This document shows, piece by piece, positions 35,645-49,895 of a stretch of DNA of 64,000 nt. Both the position numbers and the translations under genes were made by a program. This DNA is from Nereocystis luetkeana (lineage: Eukaryota > Sar > Phaeophyceae > Laminariales > Laminariaceae). The notes beneath the pieces are model-generated. The model did no database searches. It was not told where the DNA came from and was given only the letters and a program-made list of their open reading frames with translations. The stretch is from NCBI GenBank assembly GCA_031213475.1, contig JARUPZ010000012.1, positions 6,422,878 through 6,486,877 of the forward strand, given 5' to 3'. The first letter of the stretch is position 1; every line of letters begins with the position of its first letter.

Positions 35645-36005
35645 GTCGCCCCGGTGGTTCAAGTGGTTAACCTCGAATTCTACTTGTGTTTGAGTCCTGG
35701 GTTCGAGCCCCAGGTGGGTCGGACATTTGACTTTATTTGCAAAAACAAAAATAAAAAAGGATTCAATTGTTGAGAGCGCCTTGCAGCGTGGGTAGGCACA
35801 ATTCGATGCGAATCGACGAGGGAAGAAAAAGTTGAAATCTTCTCGCGATAAAATGAAGGCACGTACCGTAGCGGGAAGGGAGCGGGAAGAGCCTGCTATG
35901 TGACCCCGGATCTGAGTTACGAGTTGGAAGGAGAGAGAGCAGAGAGAAGAAGATGTGCGAAGATAATAAATGGGATGCGCTAAAAAAACAACAACATGAT
36001 ACATG
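35645..36005 (+). mobile_element. tRNA-derived SINE
   Basis: The head has an A-box-like TGGTTCAAGTGG and a well-paired T-arm (CTGGG-TTCGAGC-CCCAG) containing a B-box. The body includes GTGACCCCGGATCTGAGTTA and ends in an A-rich tail near 35985-36000. The same 3' part recurs at 55.2 kb without the tRNA head, as expected of 5'-truncated retroposition. Confidence 0.65.
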
Positions 36006-36235
36006 ATGATTTGGAGTTCGTACTGGTCGGAAGGCTTTAAGTTGAAGGGGGACAGTGTGAGGTTCCAAAACCACAAAAGGAGTGTGCCTGCGCTGGCTGT
36101 CACCCACGTGCTGTCGTGTTGGCTACCGTCTGCGCCTGCGACCCCACAGCCTGGAGAGAACAATACCGCGCCGACGACAACGCCGAGGTTCCCTGTCCAA
36201 CTTGCACGGCCGTGCTGTTACAACTGCAGTCAAAA

Positions 36236-36420
36236 ATGGGAAAGTCAGGGCGAACGCTGCTGGTTGCCCTCCTGGCTCTGCTGGTGTCTCCTGATGTCTT
36301 GGGGTTCGCCCTGAACCCCGCGACTACGCAACACAGGGCCGGCAGACGGGTGCCAGGAGGGAGGAGGGGGACGGCGGCTAACTCCGTCCGAATGCAAGTG
36401 GGAGACCCTCGTTTCGACAG
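36236..36420 (+). other. Plastid presequence exon
   Basis: Encodes 61 residues and two bases (donor CAG/GTGGGT). The hydrophobic core LLVALLALLV is followed by VLG and Phe at the predicted signal-peptidase site, then a basic transit-like segment. This Phe is the hallmark of plastid import in algae with secondary red plastids. The frame is open upstream, but 36236 is the first ATG. Confidence 0.7.
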
Positions 36421-39400
36421 GTGGGTCTCGACCTGGGGTCAGCTTACACTTGTACGTCGCAAGGGCCCCACGTTTTTTTTTGTGTGTATGATAACGGTGT
36501 GTGCTCATGTGGGTGCTGTCCTGCTTCCAGCGGTATCTTCGTGCTCGGGGTCATTTGTTCCTCGTCTGCCACTCCTGTTGTTGTGGATGGGAGGGCGGGA
36601 GGCCCTCAGCACGCGATGTTGCTGGTGAAGCGGCTGCCGCGTGGATGCGAGGGTAGTATGCACCTCGCGCATCCTGTCAGATTCTGCTGCCGGCCATCCG
36701 TCGGGCATACATGGCCTCGTGCGGATTGGAGCTAGCTGGAGTCTCATTTCTGCTGTTTCGAGAGTTTCGAGAGCACGTTGTAGGAGCAGGGAGGTTGCTA
36801 TCGAATCCTAATGTCAAGAACCCTTTTCGAAGCCAAGGCTGGTGACCGAAAATGATACCTGGTACCAGGTACAGCAGTGTACAGCAGTGCCAGGTACGCT
36901 TGACTTTTATCAACAGCAGTACCTGGTAGTTTGAACCGTCTATACGTACATAGAAGCAGCAGCCGCAACCGGCCCGTTAAACAAGAAACACGTGCGGGGC
37001 AGAACCTATCGTGGCCCGAACTTTGACCAAGACAGAGCTTTTTGGACTTTTGAGTAATACGAGTAATTCTAAATATACCAGCTACAGGCTACTCTATGTA
37101 CATCTTACCAAATACTTCGAAGTATACCAGCTACTAGTGAAACTGCTCTTGTGTGTATTTACCAGTACCTGGTACCGGGTACCTGGTACCTGGTATACGA
37201 TAGCAGGTATCCTAGAGTGCTCCAAAGCGAGCATTGTGCTCTTGCTTCTTACTGCTACGTCTAAAAATATCACTGCTACCTGGTATTGTATAACGGGGGG
37301 GCATAGTAAATAGGACCAAATACTGTCATTAATAGTAAAAATAGGGAAATACAAGGCGCTTCGCTCCGCGGCCGGCCTACGCCGCCCGCTACGCTCGCTC
37401 AGGAAGGAAAAAAGTCCGTCAAATTATGCGAAGCGAACTGTTAAACAGAGGTCCACGATTGAATTTAGTTTTTTTAAGGATCGTAATTGCAAACCGGCGA
37501 CTTGATAATGCCAAGAGTCCCGCCGCCATGCTTCAGAAAGAAACAGCTCCGACGTCAGCTCGGACGCCACATCATACGATTCGCGTCGCGGATGTCGTAC
37601 GTACGTACATGCCCCAGGTAGGGTACTACTGCTTATTTTCTTATTTTGATATGCTCTATGTCTGTACTCGTATGTACGAAGAAAGCGAAAGCACAGCACG
37701 GCGCAGCAGCAAAAACAATGAAATGAAGCCGAAAATTGGAAACAAAAAACATCCCCATCCCCTCTCGTGCAATAATGTTCTACCTGATTGGAACACCTTA
37801 CACCCGGTCGAAAAGAAGAAAAGAAAATCGCACAGAAGAGCTTCTCTCTCAGCCTCGTACGCCGCCCGCCCCTCTCGCGACCACCTCGCCACCGATTCGG
37901 TCCGGGTAAAGCTTTTATCACTCTCTGCCACAATCAGCCCCGTCGCCCGCCTCGCGTGAAGTCCGGTGCTCACCGTGGCCTCCGTTCGCCAGCTCGATAA
38001 CGTTGGTGTTCAAACTACACACCTCCTTCTTTCAACTTCAGCGTGGTCGCAAAAATAAGCACCGCTTGAACATTATCTTGCCATCCCGAACGACCTTGAT
38101 AACTCGTACATACTCTATCAAAAATCATAATCGGAAGCCAGATAAAGCCCGTTCATGCTTCCCTCGTGTCTCGAGGCACTCGCGGCGCCTAGGCACGAAA
38201 GCGGCGACCGCGCTCCTTGCTACCCCCCCTCTACCCGCCTGCTCCCACTGACACCCGCGACGGTGCCGGGTTCTCCCGCGGTGCCGTACTCGGAGTACAC
38301 GCACGCACATGAAACGAAAGAAGACAAAAGGAAGAAAGGACCGAGAAAACAAAGAACTGCTGAAAGGTCCGGCAAGTAATGAAAGGAGGCGGTTTGGAAG
38401 TGGGAGCTCTGAGAGGCCAGGGATGCACCAACCGAGCACGCTCAGGGGTTGTAATCTAAGTATGTAGTTCCATATACCAGGTAGGTTTTTGTGTATACCG
38501 TAGGTCCCTATTTACTACCAGGTATTTACTATGGCCCCCCGTAATACGGGTAGTGACCTTATTCGTGGGGCTATTTATAAAAATTAAAATAAAACAGCTG
38601 TTTATGAGATCGAGATTTTCGTCGAAACTCATCTTTGCAAGCTGTGTGTGATACTTTGATCGCGGGTACTGCGTACGGGCCTCGTGGGTAGTCGTGTATA
38701 TTACCAATCTGGGTGCAAGTACGAGTATAAGGACCGCTTTGTCTTCATACTAATGTCTCAACGGTCCTTATATTTCCGCCCAGTGGGACATGTTATTCAA
38801 TTAAATGCTCCTGGATAATACTCGTTTACTCTGTCTACCACTGGTATGATGCACCCATGGTGCCTTGTATGACACGAGTGTGATATAATATGTGAAGTGT
38901 GAGCTCGTGGGCACGCTGCGCCCATTTGGGGGGGGGGGGATACATTACTTCGAAATAGTGTTTGACCATGCTGCGCCCGTGCCGTGTGCGTGCCACTCGC
39001 TCCTCCTTATAAGTACACCTCTGCTGTAAAAAAAGTTGTTCAGACACCCCAAGGAAGGAGGCAGCAGCCGAGGGGACACGTACGGCTTTGGTCGCCATCC
39101 TCCATCCTTTTTTCCCCCTCTCTCAACTCCACCACCCACGTTTTTGCGAACGAAGTACTTTCAATTACGTACGTAGAGCGGGATAGTTTCGGAGTAAGAT
39201 AACTATTGATAACTTGTGACTTTGTGGTCATCGGTCAAACGCCAAACGCAAATCTCGTGCACTAGTCATGCGGCGTGGATGGTGGATAGTATTCAAGTCG
39301 ATAGGGGAACGTAGCAACAACAGCAGACCAGCAGTTGCAGCAACCAGTATTACCGGGTATACGAGTGGTGCTTCGGCGAAGCACTGCTGCTGTCGTCCGT

Positions 39401-42400
39401 CTGGCGTGCTTCCGAGGCTTCTCGCTCTTTCGCGACGCCTCCGCATCGACACAGCAGTATTATGTAGGAAAGAACAAAAACTTACCAGGCATCTGGTCAT
39501 CTATCGGGTATCAGGTACCTCTGCTACGCATACACTATTCTTGACTATTACGGGGAGCCATAGTTAATAGGACCAAACATTGTTGGTAAAAGTGGTTAAA
39601 TATATAGGTTTTTATGTATACCATAGGTCCTATCAACTATGGCCCCCCGTATTCGAGCGGAGTATACAGCGGCGTACACAGGTACCAGGTGTGTACTCGT
39701 AGAAGCCCAGCAGCAGTATGTAGGGATCCCTGTATAGTGCCGCTTGAGTACTAATAGTGCCGGTTGCCCTGCACATACATGGTGCCGGTGAAATCCCTGG
39801 GCACAGATGGGATTAGCAACCAGCTTGTGTACGCGGTGTGCGGAGTAATTAGTGCCGGTTGGCGCTATATATAGTGCCGGTATTGTTGACTGGTGCATAC
39901 CAGCACTATCTACCACTACTGCTACTTGATTTCCACCCCCCTACCCGCCGTATGACTACAGCCATGCATGACGAGAGTGCACCCCCCCTCCCCCTCGCGG
40001 CAACGTTGCCTTGGGAACCGCCAGGCAGCACGATCCCCACGCCCACGATTGTTTAGTGCCGCCGCTTTGACACAAGGCCGTGAGAGAAAGGCGAATTCAG
40101 CCAAATCGCACGAGGCATAACCGACTCTTTTTCGCACAGTTGTATGATTCCGCCTAAAAATATCAAGCGAGTGGCTATGTACATGGTGCAAACGTATTTT
40201 TCTTTATTGTTGTGTACAAGGTATATGCGTATGATTCAAAGTACCGGTATCTTATTGCCCCGCGGCGGATTAGCGACCCCGAGAGGCACTGCAGAGCAAG
40301 GCGACTCGCGCGCCGACCCCTCATTGTGTGCGGATGCTTGCGCAAAAACCATATCGTTACGTACTCAGACTGAAACGGGTGAGTATGCTTTGTACGAAGT
40401 ATCACACGCCTACGCCTGGTACACAATAATAAAGAAAAATACAAAAATACGTACGAGTTCCTGGTAACCTGTCTCCATGTATCCATGTCTTCATTCTCCG
40501 TACACAAGCGTGCGTGCGTGCATGCGTGCGTGCGTGCGTGCAGCAGAGGGCCGGGTTCCAAACGGAGAAAGCTTTCGTGCTCACGCCGCGGCACAAGCGA
40601 GCGAGAATCCGTTCGGTCGGTGATTAACTCCTTCAGTCGTACTGCAGTCCCTTTGTGGCGACAAACCACATTTTTGGGATTTCCGGGGGGGTGACCCTTT
40701 CGGACGGGGATTAAACAGTATTGCCACATGTTGGAAATCTCTTTGGAACTCCTCAAGGGGGGCGGCCCCATTCGGGGGGTGACTATGCATAACGCCACTT
40801 CTTGGGAACCCCTTTGTGACTCCTCGAGACTAGAGAGACGATGGGCACCGCCGACGTTGCTGCTGGGTTTACACGGGTGAACCCGTTCCAGCAGCAGCAG
40901 CAGCAGCAGCTGAAGAGTTTCATTGCTGGCATGTTACCGGTTAGCCGCGGAAGCGACCGGCAGTAGTCGCAACCTTTCGCGCCCCGCTCGGGTCGTGGTT
41001 GTCGGCGGTGGCGACGGCGGCGCGCCTAGGACTCGGCACTCGTAGAAACGCGCGATTGTGTAAAAAATACATGGAACCAATACCTCCCCTTGAGAACAAC
41101 AAAACATCTGGTAACAAATACGAGTATATACCGCTGTTGGCGGAAATATAAGGACCGTTTAGACCTCAAATATGAGTACCAAACGGTCCTCTCACCTCCG
41201 TCCAAAGTGCCACACACGTATATAACATCTAAATATTTTTCCGTTTGAAGAATGCCATGTCCCACATTCCCCCTCCTGCAATGCAAATGGTATACGTAAA
41301 CACCACCGCAAAATCTGGCGATAACTCACAACACAATAAACCCGCGTTCGTATTACCTTTTTCTCCCACGCCCCCCCCACCTCTCCCCCCCCCCCACCCC
41401 CGCGCGCGCCCACCCGCCCCCTTCCCCCTTCCAACGAAAGCCTCGTCAACCGCGTCGAATCCGCATCGAAAGCCCCCACTCCGACGCTCCAGCAGGAGCG
41501 CGCGGCAGCCCAGAAGCAAGCGGCCGAAATCCCCGCGATCAGGAGCCAGGAAGCGGATGCCCCCGTTTCCGTAGCCGAGGTCCAGAAGCGGGTTGCCTCG
41601 GGGGGGTCGGAGGTTGTCGCCGAGCAGCGCCCCGCGGCCCCCCTGACGCCCGCCGGGGGTGGGGGGGGAGCGCAGGCTTACGACGGGGCCGTCACGACCG
41701 GGTCGGGGGCACTGCAGGTGGTGGAGGGCCTGGCGGTACTCGCCGTCATTCCCGCCGTTCTTGCCGCACGTGAGTTTTTTGCTGTTGGAGGGGTTTTTTT
41801 TCGGGGAGGGGCAGGGAGGGTGTACTCGATAGGAGAGATGTACTCGATCTCATGCATGGCCATAGTCGTACGACCATAGACCTTCGCATCCCTACAATGC
41901 CGGGACGGAGCACGTCGGGTTTTCACCGACCAGGCAGACACTGCTTGCACCAAGCTTGCGAAGCGCCGTGAGGTGTCCGGCGAGTCGCATGAAGGGTTAG
42001 CTGCATCCTACTAGGAACCGCTTGTGAGGCGGACTTGCATATGGATGACGGCTTAGGGTTAAGTTTTAACACCCCCGCTATCTTTTATCTTGTGTACCTG
42101 GTATGATTTACTGCAAAAATGAGTACATGGTAATTCCAAGTGATGTAGTGTGTCCTAAAAAACGTTCGTGTAGTGCTGCAGGGGCTAAGGCGGTTTCTCC
42201 CCTTTAGACCTACATCCAGGTTTCGGGCACGGATTACTTGAAATTATGTTTGCATACTTTTGCAGTGTAGTACGTATGATTGAAGGGTTGGTCGACTTTT
42301 TTTGTGCTGTGGTGTTTTTCGGAGTGTTTTGCGGTGTTTTCGGTATGTGTTCTGTTTTCCCTACGTTCGGTTCGGTGTCAGCTTGCCTTGTTACGTGAGC

Positions 42401-45400
42401 TGATTGGCACACTGGCTGGCTGGCTCATGCCTTTGAAAGCTTGTGGAGTTTGTTTTTGCTCGAAATCGGACAAGCAAGCGCTTTCACGCGCTCGCTTTCT
42501 CGCGCTCTGAGCCTAGCCTTTACCCGGCGCCAACGTCAGCTACCACAAACAGCTATAACAGAAGCAGCATCAGCAGCAGCAGCAGCAGCAAAGTAACAAA
42601 TCACCCGCATCGCCCCTTCCCGATTATCTCTTGCCCCCCACCCCTCCCAACGCATGACAAATGAGTGTACCCGCCCCCCCTCCCCCCCCTCTCCTCTCGG
42701 CGCTCACCCTCAGAAAACATATACCTGGCATAATTCCACAGCAGTCTTCTCCCTTAAAAATATGGGCGCAGGTGCTTCATACCACTCTTGGCGTAAATAA
42801 GAGGACCGCTTGGTATTATTGTTAACCTATAAAGGGTGCTTATATTTCCGAACATAGTGGTATTTCGTTGTTTTCGCCAATCCCCTAGACACTTCCAGGA
42901 GGGAAACCTTGTAAACGGTGTAAGTCTACAGTCTAAACCGCCCCCCACCCCCCTCTACCCTCTACTCTACCCTTGCCGACGCACCTCGCAGTGGGCAAAC
43001 AGAAGGCGACGGAGGAGCGCAAGCAGAAGAACCAGACGAGGGCGGACGAGCTCGCCAAGGGCAGGCAGGCCAGGGCGGACGCGAAGGCGGCCGCCGTGGC
43101 GCAGGCCGCCATCGACCGCAAGGAGAAGCAGGAGGGCATAGCGTCGCGCATTGAGGCAAGTCGGCGGTGGTGGTGGTGATGATGGTAGTGGTAGTGGTGG
43201 TGGTGGTTTTTGTAGTGATGTTTTTATTGTACCATACCGGCGAGAATGAGAGTATGCAGGAAGGAGGGGGGAAGGAGGGGGGGGGGGGGGGGGGGGGGGA
43301 GGGAAGGGAAGGAGACAGAGAAGGAGGAAAAAGAGGGAGATAGGAAGTGTATCCTTCGGAGGCGGGGTCGAGGAGGGGAGATGGGGGGGGAGGGGTGGGG
43401 GGTGGTAAGCATGAGTGGTGTTGTACGTCCCTGTTGGTCTTTTTATTTAATATCAGCCCCTGACGTAAAATCAACTAATACTAACTGCTGTAGCTGTAAG
43501 GGGGAGTTCCACACGTCAGATATATCATGTAGGTCATCTAGAACCTAGCCTGTCGTTACAAGACGTTGTGTAGGATCTGTACAGTACAGATCATCCAACT
43601 CACCCAGGTTTTTCAAGAGCTAGATCGTGCACTTTTTTCGGCTCCCAGCGGGCAATATGAGCTACCTGTAGATCATACAGGTCATACAGATGAGGAGTAG
43701 ATGATCTATCTGCCCTGAAATCTGTAAATGTATGATGGAACAGGAATTATCTGTAGATGATCAGTCCGATGTGTGGAAAAATTCTCCGCCGCTCGCCCCC
43801 ATAAAAAGAACGCCACCATATGCCGAAGGTAGTGGTCAGTGCTGGAAGTGTGATGAGCTTTTTAAGCTTTGCTTACTTTTTCCCCCCCAATCAAAAGCGA
43901 TCTGATGAAAAAAATTGCAAGTGAAAATGTTAGGTGTGATCGATCATCGCAGGGGGGGGGGGGGGGACACAAGGCTTACTTTTCGCTAAGATATCTATCG
44001 CTCGTCTGAAAAGGGCCGGAGGGAGGGATGGGGATATGGACAGTTGGTACGGGTTGATGTCCGTTTTTCCCGTTTAGTGTATAAGATATTTGATTCACTG
44101 GCTCCCGCAACCATAACACCACTATGCTTATCCCCCCTGCCCTCCCCCCCCCCTCCGCTAACTGGCCACACCAGACAAAAAATAAATAAATGACGCTGTT
44201 CCTCGTGCAAGAAACTTCGCGTCAAACAAAGCGCTTCTTAGTAAAAGATGCAGCTCACCCTTGATGCGACTCGCCGATCACCTTACGGCGCTTCGCGCTT
44301 GGTGTAAGCTTGCAAGCAATGTCTGACAGGTCGCTGACAACCCGACGTGCTCTGTCCCGGTTTTGTATATAGGGATGCGAGGGTCTATGATCATGCGGCT
44401 ACGGCCATGCATGACATGAGGACACCCCCTCCCGCGCCCCTTCTCTGTTGTACTGCCCCCCGCAACGATATCGCCACATTGTGTACACCTCCCCCCCCCC
44501 CTTTGGGCGTACGAGGCATACGACTACGGCCATGCATGACATGAGCACCCTCCCCCTCCCCCTCCCCCCGCTCGCCCCCCCCAACCTTTTTTGTTGTTTT
44601 CGCTTTTTCGCGATGATTTCAGGCTGCGCGCATCGAGGAGGAGCGGCAGGAGAGCGTGCGGCTCATGGTCTTGGAAGCCCAGGTAATCCAACCCTCATTA
44701 ACGCTGCACTGCTGTTCGTACACCTCAATCTGACTCTGATTACAAGCGTTTCTTCCCCACTAACGGGACTGCAGTACTAAAGGGGTGAAGCTTGTTACGG
44801 CCTCGGTGTATCACCCCGGGTGGTAAGATAAACCCACCCCTTCTGGGACGGAGTTTAGAGCCGGTTTTCTCCAACCCTAGGGGGGGGGGCACGTACAGTA
44901 CATCGCAACGGTAATGGTGGGTGGGTTTGGAAAATATCTCGACGAGATCGTCCCGTAGATTATTCCAGAGACACATATACATGGCTCGACATTTTTTTCA
45001 CCTTTTCCCCCCGTTGTCAGCTTGGAACTCCGCCCGAGGGGGGTGTACTCATTATCATCCCCACGTTGTCGAGAGAATCAGCTTGGAACTCCGCCCGGGG
45101 GGGAGGGGGGGGAGTACTCATTATCATCCCCGGTTGTCGAGAAAATCAGCTTGGAACTTCGCCAGAGGGATGTGTGTTGCGTTATCACCCGTGTGTTAAA
45201 CGGTCTCACTCTGACCGGAAATATAGTCACCGTTTGAGATTGACCCTAGAGTCCAAATAAGGGTTATATTATCGGCCAGAGTGGTATTTCTTTTGAGGGG
45301 GGGGGAAGGGGAGAGGAGCGATAAAAAGCCGCCTCGCAAGCACGTTTTTTTTTTTCGAGCTTTTTTTTTCAAATTTGAGGAGGGACGGACCGCGTGGGCG

Positions 45401-48400
45401 AGAGATCTGCTTCCCCCCCTCCCCTCCCCTCCCCTCGTGTCGTTTTTTTCTCTTCTTCTTTCTGTATGTAAGGCGCCGCCCTGGTTTTGTTGTGCCTTCT
45501 GGCGGCGTTTTTTCTTCCCGTCTCGAGGGTGGGGAATGGGTGACTGCGTTCCGTTTTGTTGTTGTTGTTGTCGTTGTTGCTGTTGCTGTTGTTGGTTTTG
45601 TGATCGGAGCACCGCCGGAGGTATCGATATGGATATAGCATGAGACGCCCTCCCGTATGTCCCCTCCCGTATGTCCGAGAGGCGATGGTATACCTTAGCA
45701 TCTCGCCCCCTTTAATAGGAGTGCAGTCCCGTTCTGGGGAGAAACCACTCAAATTCCAAGTAGTTCGTCCTCCAAAACGGGACTGCTGTCCTAAAAGGTT
45801 TCATATGTATACCCTTTTTTTGTCCTGCACTGCTCTTGTACATAAAACAGTTGCTTGAATCTACCGTAATTCCCAGCAATTTTTTTCCCGAAAAAAAGGG
45901 GGTACGGTCTTCATGGGGATGTCGGAGGGAGCGCTCAGTTGCACGCGTCTTTTTTTTCTCGCTTTGGCGTTTTGTTTTCGCCGCGTGGTGCTGGGTTCCG
46001 TGGGTGCGTGGTGCGTCTCGTTTGTATTACGTCGTGGTGGGGATTTTGTTTTGTTTTCCTGTATTTTGGTTTGTTGTTGGTGTCGTGGTGTTAATTGTTG
46101 TTTGTTGTTGTTGTTGTTGCTGCTGTTGTCGGAGTTAGTTTTGTTCTTGTTTTTGTTCTTGTTTTTGTTCTTGTTTTCGTTATTGCTCTTGTTGTTGCTC
46201 TCGTTGCCTTTGTTGCTGATGGTGTTGTTTGTCGTCGATGTTGTTGTTGCTGTTGATAGTGGTGCTATCGGTTGTTGTTGGCGTTGGTTGTTACTGCGTT
46301 TGTTAATTTTGCCGTTTTGTGCTTGTTCGTTCGCGGGGAAAAAAAAAAAAAAAAAAAGGTGGAGAAGCAGGCACAGGAAGCGGTGGCGGCGAAGGCAGCC
46401 GCCGAAGAGGAGGCCAAGGAGAAAGAGGCGTCTGCTGCCAGGTACGCCAGAACATTCCTGCCGCTCACTTTCGATAGACCACCCTGAAACCTCTTCCCGT
46501 TTCTCCGTGTGAAGAACCAGAGTTAGCCCCCCCTCCTCGCCCGTCAAACAAACCTCGTCAAGCCTCGTTGCCAATCCTCTTCGAACGAACCCCTTTGGTT
46601 AATAAACCCCGTCGCCAAATGTCAATATACTAAACGCTGTCGAACGAACCTCGTCCAAAAAACGCCATCGCCAAACCCCGTCAAGCAAACCCCCGTTGCT
46701 AGACCCCGTTTCGCTAAGCGCCGTCGAACAAGCCCCGCCGAGATAATGCCGTCAAAGGAAACCCATCCAACAAAAAAAAAACGTTAAAAAAAAGCCTTCG
46801 GTATACATATGCCCGTCGAATACATGCCGTCAAAAAACGTACCATCGCCATACCCCATCGAGAAAAAAAAAAAACTTCGCTATTAATAGACCCCCGTCGC
46901 TAAAAAAACGCCCTCGAAGAAACCCCCTCGACCAAAGCCTCTGTCTGGAAACAATCCCCCCGCAGGAGGGAGGCTAGCGTAAAGGAGAGGAACGCGAGGA
47001 TGGCGGCCAAGCAGGCGGAGGCGGCGGCTGCTGAGGCTGCCGCGAAGGCGAAGGCGGAGGCGGCCGCTGCGGCGGAAGCGTCGGCGGGGGCGGCGGCGGA
47101 GGAGGCTGAAGCGAAGGCAAAGCAAGAGGCGGAGGCTAAGGCTGCCGCGGACGCTAAGGCTGCTGCCGAGGTGGAGGCTAAGGCTGCCGCGGACGCTAAG
47201 GCTGCTGCGGACGCTAAGGCTGCTGCCGAGGCAAAGGCTGCTGCCGAGGCAAAGGCTGCTGCCGAAGCTCAGGCTAAGGCTGCCCAAGAAGCTCAGGCTA
47301 AGGCTACTGCCGAGGCTGAGGCTAAGGCTGCCCAAGAGGCTGAGGCCAAGGCTGCTGCTGAGGCTGCGGCTAAGGCTGCTGCCGAGGCGGAGGCTAAGGC
47401 TGCTGCGGAGGCTAAGGCTGCTACCGAGGCTAAGGCTGCTGCTGATGCTAAGGCTGCTGCCGAGGCTAAGGCTGCTGCGGACGCTGAGGCTGCGGCTAAG
47501 GCCGCTGCGGAGGCTGAGGCCAAGGCTGCAGCTGAAGCTTCGGCTAAGGCTGCTGCCGAAGCGGAGGCCAAGGCTGCTGCCGAGGCTAAAGCTGCTGCCG
47601 AAGCGGAGGCCAAGGCTGCTGCCGAGGCTAAAGCTGCTGCCGAGGCGGAGGCTAAGGCTGCCCAAGAGGCTGAGGCTAAGGCTGCCCAAGAAGCCAAGGC
47701 TGCTGCGGATGCCAAGGCTGCTGCGGATGCTAAGGCTAAGGCGGATGCTAAGGCTGCCGCTGAGGTTAAGGCTGCCGCGGAGGCCAAGGCTGAGATGGAA
47801 GCCAAGGCTGCTGCAGAGGCTCAGGCCAAGGCCGCCGCCGAAGCCGAGGCCAAGGCCGCGGCCCAGGCCAAGCAAGAAGCCGAGGCTAAAGCTGCGGCGG
47901 TGGCGGACGCGCAGGCCAAGGCCAAACAAGCGGTGGAGGCGAAGTCTAAGGCGGAGGCGGAGGCTAAGGCTGCTGCGGAAGCGAAGGCTCAGGAAGAAGC
48001 GGAGGCTGAGGTAAAGGCATGCCTTTTTTTTCACGTTTGCAGCGTCGTGGCGTCGGTGATAGTAGGGCTGGTTCGTGTTCGCGAGTAGAACGGGTTGTTT
48101 TTGTTTTGAGGCATAGGAAAGATGCGTAGCGCGGGAGGGGTTTCGAAACCTGCGTGCATGTTTTTTGTGGGTTGCCGTTGCAGACGACAGGGAGCGAGAC
48201 AGAGACAGAGAGAGAAAGAGAAGGACAGACACACACAGAGACACCAATAGTTTTCTCAACAGAAGAAAAAAATCACGGACCTGGACGCGTGATTCCGCGC
48301 TCACACGCTACAGTTCGAAATCAAACAAACGAGCGAACATGCAACATGTTGGCCGCGAACATGGCAAACACACACTTATTGGCGCACTCAAGTCGCTCTT

Positions 48401-49833
48401 GTCATGTATCTCTCATTCACACCCACTCTACGGAGCGTTTAATCGTATTTGATTCCCCCCCCCCCCCCTCCCAATATATTTTTCGTCACACTAGTGCGTT
48501 TGCTCGTTTTTTCGTGTTTTCGTCATGTTTTCCAATCCCGTTTTTTTAGTTATCGTCTCCGTTTCTTGTCTTTTCTCACACGTTTTTGTCGGGTTTTGTT
48601 TTTGTGTCTCTGTTTTTTCCGCTCTCCTCGCCGGTTTTGCTTGTTTGTCTTTTTCTTTTCTTTTTTCACGATTGTTTTCGTCGTTTTTGTCTTCTGTCTT
48701 TCCTTTGCATTTTTTGTTTCGTCTTTTTATTCTCTCGTTTTTTTTTGCTCGTTTTGCCCCCCCCCCCCCCATCACGGCAGGCTAGCGTGACCGAGCGAAA
48801 GAAACGGGAGATGGCGCAGGCCCGTCGCGCCGCCGAGATCGCCGCGGAATCCGCCGACTCCACCCCGGCGTCCACCTCAGAGACGCGGTTCCGCAAGGAG
48901 TACGGGGTCGGCGCATGGGGCCAGCGGGCGAGGCACGGAGCGGGCAGGGGCGGCCGCGGCAAGCCCAGGGCGGATGGACCAGCGGTACGGGCACCGGAAG
49001 CGGGCATGGACGCACCCAAGCCGGTGCGTATTTCTAAGCCATCCTACCCCTAAGCATGACTTCTCGTGGTTGTTGTCGCTGTGCACGGGCCTACTACTAG
49101 CTCCCTGGGGGCAGGGGGGCGGAGGGGAGGGTGTTGTGGTTTTGTCGCGGTGTTGGCGAGTAGTTAGTTTTGTTGGTTGGTTTGTTGGGGGGAAGGGGGG
49201 GGGGTGAGTGGAGGGGTCGTTTTTGTTGCGTGTTTGCTTGCGCGGTAGGTATGCCTACGTTTCGGTATACCTGTCGTTGATCGGTATCGGTGTGCCTGCC
49301 AGTATGTCGGTATGTCGGTCGGTATGCCTGTCGGTGTGTCGGTCGGTATGCCCGTCTGGCCAAGCCTGTCACTATGTCTTCCGGTGTGTCGGTATGCCTG
49401 TCGATGCGACTGTCAGTATACTCCTGTCGGTATGCCGGCCGGTATGTCGGTATGCCCGTCGTTATTCCGGTATGCCCGTCGGTATTTCGGTGTGCCTGTC
49501 GGCAATCTCAGCAGGTGTACCTGTCGGAATATCCCCGTCGGCAAATGCCCGTCGGTGTATGCTTGGCGATATGTGCCTGCCGGCATGTCGGTTTTCGTCT
49601 GTCGATATACCTGTATGTCCGTCTGTCTGTCTTGTCTAAGTTGCCGCGGGGCATGCGCTCTCCCGAGGGGATTGGATGACTCCCGGACGGCTGACTGGGC
49701 GGAGTGGAGTGGGGTGTTTGCCTCTCGGTGGCTTGGGCGAGGGGGACAGGTTTTCCTTTGCATCCCCAAGGCTGGCGTATTTCAGTCTTACACGGCGTCA
49801 GCGCGGCATTTTTTTTCGTTTCGCGATACATGT

Positions 49834-49895
<62 letters not shown>

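Larger units (their letters stand above)
34314..36235. other. Repeat-rich intergenic region
   Basis: Holds a family 4 MITE (35123-35372), a tRNA-derived SINE (about 35645-36005) and AT-rich DNA with several TATTAATAGT motifs. The 35.04-35.12 and 35.37-35.43 kb flanks of the MITE carry repeated AAGACGTGCCAAGACG blocks. No gene seen. Confidence 0.5.

Noticed and set aside
37424-37973. Overlapping 105- to 177-codon frames on both strands
   Set aside because: Located in the 5-kb intron 1 of the plastid-protein gene, mutually antisense, with no recognised protein sequence.
37920-38160. Minus-strand VIKVVRDGKIMFKRCLFL, resembling the start of ribosomal protein S5
   Set aside because: Only about 20 residues, interrupted at once by stops, with no continuing exon; chance or very old remnant.
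45861-46574. Asn- and Lys-rich minus-strand frame of 237 codons
   Set aside because: Made of (GTT)n and TTGTTC microsatellites in an intron of the plastid-protein gene.
46883-48304. 473-codon minus-strand frame rich in Ser, Leu and Arg
   Set aside because: It is antisense to the Ala/Lys/Glu repeat exon; the repeat unit has no stop in that frame, so the length is an artefact.
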